Assembly (NCBI GenBank): GCA_945861915.1
Contig: CAMAWK010000103.1
Span: 1 to 8,004 of the forward strand
Origin: Flavobacterium psychrophilum
GTDB lineage: Bacteria > Bacteroidota > Bacteroidia > Flavobacteriales > Flavobacteriaceae
Length of the DNA: 8,004 bases
Direction: 5' to 3'
The notes beneath the pieces were generated by a model, which made no database searches, was not told where the DNA came from, and saw only the letters and a program-made list of their open reading frames with translations. A program made the translations under genes and the position numbers. Positions 1 through 5,767 of the stretch are shown piece by piece; the first letter of the stretch is position 1, and every line of letters begins with the position of its first letter.

Positions 1-731
1 GTCATTGAATACATGAAAGGAATGGTAAAAAACATACCAATTCCGCAACCGATTACTCCTAGAATTGAGAATAAACCTGCCACAATTAGCAATCCAAATA
101 GTATAAACGGTTTTTTGGAAACTACAATAGCACTAGACCTAATTGACTCAATAGCGTTTAGTTTTCCGAAAACGATAAAAGGAATAGTCAAAAATGTAAA
201 AAATGATATAATCATTGATAACAAACTACCCACAAAACTATATCCAATATTTGTAAAAACATAAGTGAATCCAGCAGTAAATATGGTGATTATTAGAGTC
301 GACAAAACAATATTATAAAAATAGGGCATTTTATAAAATTCAAACATGGAAGCAACTTTAAATTCTTCTCCTTTTTGACCGCAATCAGCCATTTTGAAAA
401 ACCCCGCAGTAAAAGGACAGTAAATACAAGAAAAAACAACAATGGAAATATAATATCCGATAATAAAATTAACAGAGAGAGCTTGAGGATTTTCGCTTAT
501 CAAACGAAAATTTCCCATTAAATCATCGAAACTATATAACGAAAATAAACCTCCGAGTAAACCTCCAAAAAATAAAGTCATAAATACTAATAAGGTCAAA
601 CCAGCATAAACTGCAATTTTTTTGTAATTATCAAGAGCTAATTCAAAGGTGTTTTCAAAATTAAATGAATAACCGTTGTTTTTTATTTCTTCGATTTTTT
701 GTTGTGTAGATTTCATAGTTGAATTTTTCAT
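1..731 (-). CDS. Uncharacterised multi-pass inner-membrane protein (partial, C-terminus outside window)
   Basis: The minus strand is open from the ATG at 729-731 to the left edge, giving 243 residues without a stop; the C-terminus is missing. About 37 polar N-terminal residues with a Lys/Glu-rich start precede at least five hydrophobic segments, at roughly 39-65, 88-112, 139-160, 166-189 and 208-235. The part AIESIRSSAIVVSKKPF followed by a Gly-rich helix and 'GIGMFFTIPF' resembles the repeating unit of DUF975/YciC-like membrane proteins: an amphipathic 'ES...S' helix, then a membrane helix ending in G-x-G...P. That likeness is by eye only. A second in-frame ATG at 714-716 (MKSTQQK) is an equally plausible start, and no Shine-Dalgarno decides between them. 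The gene is divergent from the terC-like gene across a 129-bp spacer. I see no catalytic motif. The role is unknown; the coding call itself is secure because the hydrophobic pattern and codon use hold throughout. Confidence 0.85.
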   Translation of the reverse strand, partial: MKNSTMKSTQQKIEEIKNNGYSFNFENTFELALDNYKKIAVYAGLTLLVFMTLFFGGLLGGLFSLYSFDDLMGNFRLISENPQALSVNFIIGYYISIVVFSCIYCPFTAGFFKMADCGQKGEEFKVASMFEFYKMPYFYNIVLSTLIITIFTAGFTYVFTNIGYSFVGSLLSMIISFFTFLTIPFIVFGKLNAIESIRSSAIVVSKKPFILFGLLIVAGLFSILGVIGCGIGMFFTIPFMYSM

Positions 732-834
732 TGAGTTGTAAATCTACAAAAAGGAATTCTTAAAATTTTGAATTAAATTTTAAATTTGATTTCAACCTAT
801 ATTATTTTTAGAATCCATATTACATTCAATAAAG

Positions 835-842
835 TATATTTG
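835..842 (+). promoter_or_regulatory. Bacteroidetes-type -7 box for the terC-like operon
   Basis: TATATTTG matches the Bacteroidetes primary-sigma -7 consensus TAnnTTTG exactly. It lies 18 nt before the ATG at 861, so transcription would start near 849 and leave a leader of only about a dozen bases. The -33 element is weak: TTTAG at 807-811 is the nearest candidate, and its 23-nt spacing is long. The rest of the 732-860 spacer is very AT-rich. I found no convincing promoter for the divergent membrane-protein gene in it. Confidence 0.6.
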
Positions 843-860
843 CAATAAAATACTATTTTT

Positions 861-1808
861 ATGATTGTCTGGACACTATTTATATTTTCAATTTTGGTTT
901 TTCTTTTACTTGATTTGGGTGTTTTCAACAAAACGCCACATATCATTAGCACCAAAGAAGCCAGTAAATGGACAGCAATATTTGTCGTAATTTCATTCCT
1001 TTTTTCAGGGGTAATTTATTGGTTATACAGCCATAATTACATCGATAATCCTGACAATTTAAAACCCACAGAAGCTTCACTAAAATACCTCACAGGTTAT
1101 TTAATAGAATTATCTTTGAGTGTAGACAATATATTTGTTATCGCTGTTATATTTAATTCTTTCAAAATACCTCAAAAATACCAACATCGAGTTTTGTTTT
1201 GGGGGATTTTAGGAGCGATTGTTTTTAGAGGTTTGATGATTTGTTTCGGAGTTATGATTGTCAATAAATTTGCTTGGACCACTTATATTTTTGGAGTATT
1301 TCTAATTTTTACAGCAATAAAAATGTTGTTTTCAGGCGAGGAAGAAGAATTTCAACCCAAAGATTCATTTGTTTATAAAACGTTAGGAAGAATTATTCCC
1401 ATAACTTCAAAAATGGATCATGAAAAATTTTTCATCCTAAATAGTCACGGCAAAAAAGCGGCAACTCCTTTGTTTGTAACTCTTATTGTTATAGAAGTCA
1501 TGGATGTTATTTTTGCTTTGGATAGCGTTCCTGCTATTTTAGCCGTTACTTCCGATCCATTTTTGGTGTTTAGTTCTAATATTTTTGCGATTCTTGGTTT
1601 GCGTTCTATGTATTTCTTTTTAGCTAATATGCTCGAAAAATTTTCTTATTTGGAATACAGCTTAATCGCCATTCTTAGCTTTGTAGGATTCAAAATGCTG
1701 TGTCATGATTTTATAGAAATTAAAGAGTGGTTTTCACTGGCTTTCATAGCTCTTTCACTTTTAATTGGTATTATTGTTTCTCTAAAAATCAATTCAAAAA
1801 ATGAATAA
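861..1808 (+). CDS. TerC/Alx-family integral membrane protein (probable Mn2+/metal efflux)
   Basis: This 315-residue protein matches the usual length of the TerC/Alx family (E. coli Alx is about 320). Hydrophobic segments lie at roughly 2-20, 37-57, 76-99, 111-134, 139-157, 203-228, 234-258, 265-283 and 288-308. The family's two acidic membrane motifs are present: ELSLSVDNIF at 83-92 and EVMDVIFALDSVPA at 212-225, with Glu83, Asp89, Glu212, Asp215 and Asp221 as likely metal-coordinating residues. A charged cytoplasmic loop (about 159-195, with an EEEE run) joins the halves, as in this family. TerC/Alx proteins are known to export Mn2+, and some support metalation of exported proteins; tellurite resistance is the historical name and cannot be inferred here. 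The ATG at 861 follows a good Bacteroidetes -7 box. The stop overlaps the start of the next gene by 8 nt, so the two form an operon. The family call is firm; the substrate is inferred. Confidence 0.93.
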   Translation: MIVWTLFIFSILVFLLLDLGVFNKTPHIISTKEASKWTAIFVVISFLFSGVIYWLYSHNYIDNPDNLKPTEASLKYLTGYLIELSLSVDNIFVIAVIFNSFKIPQKYQHRVLFWGILGAIVFRGLMICFGVMIVNKFAWTTYIFGVFLIFTAIKMLFSGEEEEFQPKDSFVYKTLGRIIPITSKMDHEKFFILNSHGKKAATPLFVTLIVIEVMDVIFALDSVPAILAVTSDPFLVFSSNIFAILGLRSMYFFLANMLEKFSYLEYSLIAILSFVGFKMLCHDFIEIKEWFSLAFIALSLLIGIIVSLKINSKNE

Positions 1809-2268
1809 ACTATTTTTTTTAATCGTATTAATTACTGTGTTTTCTTGTCAAAAGGGAAAGGATAAATCTAAAATTGTGGGTCAAGATTGGATTCTTGGTC
1901 AATGGGAAAACAAATCGCAAGAGGGCACACTTTCAGAAAGTTGGAAAAAAGTAAATGATAGTATTTTTGATGGTGAAAGTTATTTCATAAACCAAAAAGA
2001 CACCTTGCATTCTGAAAAAATGCAATTGAAACAAAAGGGCGAAAACTTGATTTATGTTTCAACAATCAAAGGGCAAAACGACGACAAACCAGTCACTTTT
2101 GTACAAAATACTGAAATTGAAAATCAATTGGTTTTTGAAAATCCCGCCAATCAATATCCTCGAAAAATCGTTTACAAACCTATTGGAAAAGACCAAATTA
2201 CCATTCAAGTTTCAGGAGTCCAACAAGGAAAACCGAGTTTGGATACTTATGTAATGAAGAGAAAATAA
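1801..2268 (+). CDS. Small DUF6265-like lipoprotein
   Basis: A 155-residue protein begins with a lipoprotein signal peptide: MNK, a hydrophobic core, then lipobox VFSC with Cys16 as the predicted lipidated residue. The residues after the Cys (QKGKDKSK) are basic rather than acidic, so the known flavobacterial surface-export signal is not obvious and a periplasm-facing location is more likely. The body reads as the DUF6265 pattern as I recall it: a W-x-x-G-x-W-E start (ILGQWENKS, 31-39), GTLSESWKKVNDSIFDGES, a KDTLHSEKMQL strand, ENQLVFENPANQYPRKIVY, and an antiparallel finish ending YVMKRK. This suggests a compact all-beta, lipocalin-like barrel. Its ATG lies inside the last codons of the terC-like gene (ATGAATAA, 8-nt overlap), which suggests translational coupling. 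No catalytic residues can be named and the function is unknown. Family membership is by recall, not by search. Confidence 0.85.
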   Translation: MNKLFFLIVLITVFSCQKGKDKSKIVGQDWILGQWENKSQEGTLSESWKKVNDSIFDGESYFINQKDTLHSEKMQLKQKGENLIYVSTIKGQNDDKPVTFVQNTEIENQLVFENPANQYPRKIVYKPIGKDQITIQVSGVQQGKPSLDTYVMKRK

Positions 2269-2303
2269 ATAAAAATAATTATTCTTAACTTATTTCTATT
2301 GTT

Positions 2304-2322
2304 TTAACTCTTTCAAAGTTAA
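2304..2322. terminator. Weak hairpin between convergent operons
   Basis: A 6-bp perfect stem, TTAACT / AGTTAA, with a 7-nt loop sits between the two convergent coding regions. Its right arm overlaps the stop codon of the minus-strand gene at 2319. It has only one G-C pair and a broken T-run on the plus side, so it is a poor intrinsic terminator. It is listed because the 50-bp convergent gap holds nothing better. Confidence 0.25.
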
Positions 2323-4598
2323 TTTATTCTTCTGGATTTAAAATAGTTAGCTAAATTTTCACAACCCGACAAATCGGTTCTATACTCTGGAAATTTTGTT
2401 GCTACTCGTTTTGAATTGCTAAAAGTATGCTTTTCGGCATAATCCATCATACGCAAGCAAAGTGCTTTAAATCTTGGCGTTTTTGCTGTTTCTAGAGCTC
2501 GTTGATAATAGGCAACTGATTTAATTTTATTTCGGTATTCAATCTCATCAATATAGGATTCATTTTCATAATCTTGTCCGTAATAAGATGAATAATTCAT
2601 ATAACGACGCATAAGCCAAGAATTACCATAATCACTCATATTATAAAAACAATTCCCAAGAAGGAAATAGTAGTAATCCCGATCTTTTGTTCTGGGATTA
2701 TTGGCTAAATTGGAGTATTTTATCAAATGTTCTGTAATCGATACTTTTGTTACAACAAATGGAGCTTTATGAGGAATAAATGCTTTCGTATATGGAATAT
2801 CATAAAATGGATTTTCTTCAAAACAATAACCCTCTCCGTAATTTCCCCTTTCCCAAGCGTTGTAATTATCTTCCCAATATTTCTTACCCAATGATTTAAA
2901 TGTAATTAATGCATTCGAAAATTGATTTTCTCTAATGTATTTTGTACCTAACAAATCCACTAAATTGTCTTTATTTCTGAGTAAGGCTCGGTAAATACTT
3001 TTTTGAAAATCAGTCTTTACACCTTGACTGAGAGTAGTTACAATTTGTTGTAATTCTTTAGCTGAATACACAAAATCCAAATAATCAAAATAGGAATAAA
3101 ACACTTCTAAATTGCCTGATGTTTTGATTCTATTAGCTTGCCATTCAACATTATCATAATTAAATTCTTTTGGATATACGTATTGATTTAAAGCTATTAA
3201 TGCAAGACCATCAGAAATATTTCCTTTATATTCAAGCTCTCTACCTAATGCAAATATAAATCGTTCATCATTTTTATACTTTAAAATTATCGATTCTATT
3301 TCTGGTCGAATAACAGCCTTTCCTAATTCTTGATTGGCGGTAATACAAAGCGCTTTTATCTTTTCAATTTGCTCAGCAATTTTTTCATTTGAATATTTTT
3401 TTTCAAAATCAGCTATGTTTTGCAAACAACTCTCATAATTTCGAGTAATAAATTCTAAGTTTATTTGAACCGCTTCGAAAAGTATAGGATTAGTGGTCGT
3501 ATTTACATTAATTGAATTTACAAAATCCAAAACTTCTTTGGCATACAAACGATCCTTTTCAGATCGCAATCGTAGTGTTTCTGTATTGTTATCGTTAGAC
3601 CAAAGCCCTTCTGAATCTAATGAAGGAGTGTAATTGGTATAATATGGAGTATACACCCAATCTTCAATTTTATTCAATTCCCGCATTAGCAAAAATGGCA
3701 ATACTTCCGACTTATGTTCATTCCGATATATTTGCTGTAAATAGTCTAAATTTTTATCTTTTTTTTGAACCGAAGCAAAAGCATGGGCGTTTGCAATTTC
3801 TTTTTTATTTTTGGCTTGACTTAGAGCTGTTTCTAGTTTGAATTCAGAATGGAAATAATAGTAACTCGCATATCTTTTTTCAGGACAAATAAACATCAAA
3901 TTGGCAGCAGTAATCATTCTATTGGAGGGGTTTGTAAAACAATAAAAAAAGGAACTCCAATAATATAGATAATCATTATTCTCAACATTAAAGTTTGCTT
4001 CGTAAATCGTTTTTATCACCTCGTTTTTATTGGCATAACGAGCTAAACGAATGGTCAAAAATGCATATTTTCGTTTAAAATAGGAATTAGACTTTTTTTG
4101 AGTAATCTGAATTAGTTGCTCTAATAATCGCTCTCTAATATTATTATTCTTAACTCCATTTCTTTCCCAAGGATCTTCATCAAAAAAATTATTTATGACT
4201 TCACAATTTTTAGCTATTTTTAAATAAGCGATAGCCTCATTTTTATTGTTTTTATATAAATATTTGATAAAGGCGTTGCTGCTTTTAGGATGAATATCTG
4301 TCAATGACATTTGAAATTGAAAATCTTCAATTGCATCAATACATACCTTTTTATTCGTATAATTATACCAATCTAAGATATTCGGTTCTACTGAATTTTT
4401 ATTGTTTTTAGGATTTCTTTCCATATCAACTCCTAAAATATCAGCACTATAATAAAAAGGTTTGTATTGCGTAAAATTAAAATACTCTGGTTTGAACAAA
4501 CAATAGCGAATGTCTTCCTCAAAAGGCGAATAACCGCAAGCTAAAATTTTGATAAAACTACTTACTAAAATAATTGTAAAAACCAGAAATCGCTTCAT
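2319..4598 (-). CDS. Large exported alpha-helical-repeat (TPR-like) protein of unknown function
   Basis: This 759-residue protein starts with a signal peptide (MKRF plus a hydrophobic stretch to about residue 20). The site reads ILA|CG, so Cys21 could be lipidated or the peptide could be removed by signal peptidase I; the Lys at 17 makes the lipobox imperfect. The mature part is rich in Tyr, Asn and Lys and looks helical, with TPR-like pieces such as FSNALITFKSLGKKY (560-574), YYYFLLGNCFYNMSDYGNSW (642-661) and VAYYQRALETAKTPRFKALC (695-714). The last unit (PEYRTDLSGCENLANYF, 737-753) looks like a conserved C-terminal motif. I know similar long ACG-starting proteins from Bacteroidetes but no function for them. 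The ATG lies inside the upstream gene (41-nt overlap, different frame), implying translational coupling. The likely site is the periplasm or inner face of the outer membrane. It is intact. A scaffold or partner role for the upstream lipoprotein is inference only. Confidence 0.88.
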   Translation of the reverse strand: MKRFLVFTIILVSSFIKILACGYSPFEEDIRYCLFKPEYFNFTQYKPFYYSADILGVDMERNPKNNKNSVEPNILDWYNYTNKKVCIDAIEDFQFQMSLTDIHPKSSNAFIKYLYKNNKNEAIAYLKIAKNCEVINNFFDEDPWERNGVKNNNIRERLLEQLIQITQKKSNSYFKRKYAFLTIRLARYANKNEVIKTIYEANFNVENNDYLYYWSSFFYCFTNPSNRMITAANLMFICPEKRYASYYYFHSEFKLETALSQAKNKKEIANAHAFASVQKKDKNLDYLQQIYRNEHKSEVLPFLLMRELNKIEDWVYTPYYTNYTPSLDSEGLWSNDNNTETLRLRSEKDRLYAKEVLDFVNSINVNTTTNPILFEAVQINLEFITRNYESCLQNIADFEKKYSNEKIAEQIEKIKALCITANQELGKAVIRPEIESIILKYKNDERFIFALGRELEYKGNISDGLALIALNQYVYPKEFNYDNVEWQANRIKTSGNLEVFYSYFDYLDFVYSAKELQQIVTTLSQGVKTDFQKSIYRALLRNKDNLVDLLGTKYIRENQFSNALITFKSLGKKYWEDNYNAWERGNYGEGYCFEENPFYDIPYTKAFIPHKAPFVVTKVSITEHLIKYSNLANNPRTKDRDYYYFLLGNCFYNMSDYGNSWLMRRYMNYSSYYGQDYENESYIDEIEYRNKIKSVAYYQRALETAKTPRFKALCLRMMDYAEKHTFSNSKRVATKFPEYRTDLSGCENLANYFKSRRIN

Positions 4599-5622
4599 GA
4601 TTGTATTTTTTAAATGTGCTTTGGTCTAAATGGAATAATGATATCGTTGTATTTTTGTCTAATTCGACATTCTTCTTTATGACCGAAATAGCTTCCTGAA
4701 TAGTTTCTGCTTCGACTTCCTCACATTTAATTTGATCTCCCTTCTTAAAGTAGGATTCGGAATTATAATAGGAATTATAATTGTAAATTGTGTCTTTTGT
4801 TACTTCATACCACATTGGTTTTACAGCTTTGGCAAAACCTGTGATTTCAGAAGAATTTAGACTAACCAAGCCCGAAAAACGATTGTTTTGGTACCATTGT
4901 GTCCAATAAAAAACAGGCAAAGCCACATCCAAATGCAAAGGATAACTCCTTTTTTGATCGAGATAGGATTTTAATTCGTCGATATCTAAAATAGAGTTTT
5001 TCTCTTTGTTGGATAAAGGTTTAATCAAATTATAACACATTAACATTGCTTTATCTACAGGAGGAACCCCCATAATATCGGGATATTTATAAGGATAGAG
5101 ACGAAGGGTACAGCTGATTTCTTTTTGAGATAATTCTTTGATTTTTTTCAACAAATAAAAATACTTGTCTTTGGTCGATTTTGTCCAATCACAATCGATT
5201 TGAATTTCAGAATAGTCAAAAACAATCTTATCGTCGGAATATTTATGTTGTTTATCAATCAGAAAAAAAATATTGTCTGCCAGTTGATCCAGTGTTGCTT
5301 CGTTATTGTATTGAAAGATTTCATTTTTTATAAATACCGTTGGAACAATTTGTACTGAATCCAATTTTTCCAAAATATATTCATTTATACTATTTTTCTC
5401 GTAAGGAAAATTGCCTTTAACATCATTGTAATCAACTTCAAAAAACTTATAATATATTTTTCTCACTTTCAATTTGTTGACTCCTTCAATTGATTTATCA
5501 TCAAAATAAGAATTGCTTTTCCAATAATAAAAAGCTCTTTCGACATTTAGCACCTTACTTTCTTTATTGGCACAGGACAAAAAAAAAGCGAAAACAAACA
5601 CAAACAAAACATTTTTTTTCAT
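4558..5622 (-). CDS. Lipoprotein with predicted TIM-barrel (glycoside-hydrolase-like) fold
   Basis: I start this protein at the ATG at 5620-5622, giving 354 residues. It opens with MKK, a hydrophobic core and lipobox FLSC (Cys17). An in-frame ATG at 5736 would add 38 residues, but it lies inside the valS terminator palindrome and would bury the signal peptide, so I reject it. Hydrophobic strands recur with TIM-barrel spacing: AFYYWKS (30-36), VRKIYYKFFEVDY (53-65), QIVPTVFI (91-98), IQIDCDWT (140-147), CTLRLYPYKY (171-180), AMLMCYNL (192-199), LHLDVALPVFYW (229-240) and TTISLFHLD (325-333). IQIDCDWT sits where GH18-like and DUF3142-like barrels carry their h-x-h-D-x-D strand-4 motif, so Asp143 and Asp145 are candidate active-site residues. 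The conserved acid of true chitinases (DxxDxDxE) is not complete, so activity is uncertain. The next gene starts within its last 41 nt. Promoter and terminator evidence suggest it heads a two-gene operon. Fold is inferred; substrate is unknown. Confidence 0.85.
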   Translation of the reverse strand: MKKNVLFVFVFAFFLSCANKESKVLNVERAFYYWKSNSYFDDKSIEGVNKLKVRKIYYKFFEVDYNDVKGNFPYEKNSINEYILEKLDSVQIVPTVFIKNEIFQYNNEATLDQLADNIFFLIDKQHKYSDDKIVFDYSEIQIDCDWTKSTKDKYFYLLKKIKELSQKEISCTLRLYPYKYPDIMGVPPVDKAMLMCYNLIKPLSNKEKNSILDIDELKSYLDQKRSYPLHLDVALPVFYWTQWYQNNRFSGLVSLNSSEITGFAKAVKPMWYEVTKDTIYNYNSYYNSESYFKKGDQIKCEEVEAETIQEAISVIKKNVELDKNTTISLFHLDQSTFKKYNHEAISGFYNYFSK

Positions 5623-5648
5623 TAGAAATGGAATTTTATTGAAGTTTA

Positions 5649-5679
5649 AAAATATATCTTTTTGGAATACAAAATCAAA
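5649..5679 (-). promoter_or_regulatory. Bacteroidetes-type promoter for the TIM-barrel lipoprotein operon
   Basis: Reading the minus strand, TTTG (5679-5676) is followed after exactly 19 nt by TATATTTT (5656-5649). This is a one-mismatch version of the -33 TTTG / -7 TAnnTTTG Bacteroidetes promoter at standard spacing. The start of transcription would be near 5642, leaving a leader of about 20 nt before the ATG at 5622. This supports the 5622 start, since the longer reading frame begins upstream of the promoter. The surrounding DNA is very AT-rich, so a chance match is possible. Confidence 0.5.
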
Positions 5680-5702
5680 AAACAAATTTTCTTTTTTGAA
5701 TA

Positions 5703-5750
5703 AAACTAAAATCCCAATCCTGAAATATTTCAGCATTGGGATTTTAGTTT
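5703..5750 (-). terminator. Strong rho-independent terminator of valS
   Basis: A 48-nt near-perfect palindrome lies 17 nt past the valS stop. Its arms at 5703-5718 and 5735-5750 pair over 16 bp (core ATCCCAAT / ATTGGGAT), followed by one C/C mismatch and six more pairs (CTGAAA / TTTCAG) around a 2-nt tip. On the minus strand the GC-containing stem runs into TTTTAGTTTTATTC, the expected U-rich tail. The plus strand also has a T-rich exit (TTTTAGTTTAAT), but no plus-strand gene ends nearby, so its target is valS. It insulates the downstream lipoprotein operon, which needs its own promoter. Confidence 0.85.
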
Positions 5751-5767
5751 AATAAGAAAAGATTTAG

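Noticed and set aside
13..264. Plus-strand reading frame of 83 codons at the left edge
   Set aside because: It is antisense to the membrane-protein gene. Its peptide is low-complexity Ile/Asn/Lys/Pro, the typical shadow of AT-rich hydrophobic codons, with no start context.
732..834. Promoter or operator for the leftward membrane-protein gene in the divergent spacer
   Set aside because: The region is very AT-rich with many partial TAnnTTTG-like strings. None combines a good -7 box with a -33 TTTG at proper spacing.
2054..2254. 66-codon plus-strand frame inside the DUF6265-like lipoprotein gene
   Set aside because: It is out of frame within a well-supported coding region and has no recognisable features.
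3620..3841. 73-codon plus-strand frame opposite the helical-repeat protein
   Set aside because: It is antisense to a long continuous coding region and has no promoter or family likeness.
5567..5752. 61-codon plus-strand frame over the terminator and the lipoprotein start
   Set aside because: It is made of the antisense of a signal peptide plus the palindrome. The likeness of its end to the opposite-strand peptide comes from the inverted repeat, not from coding conservation.
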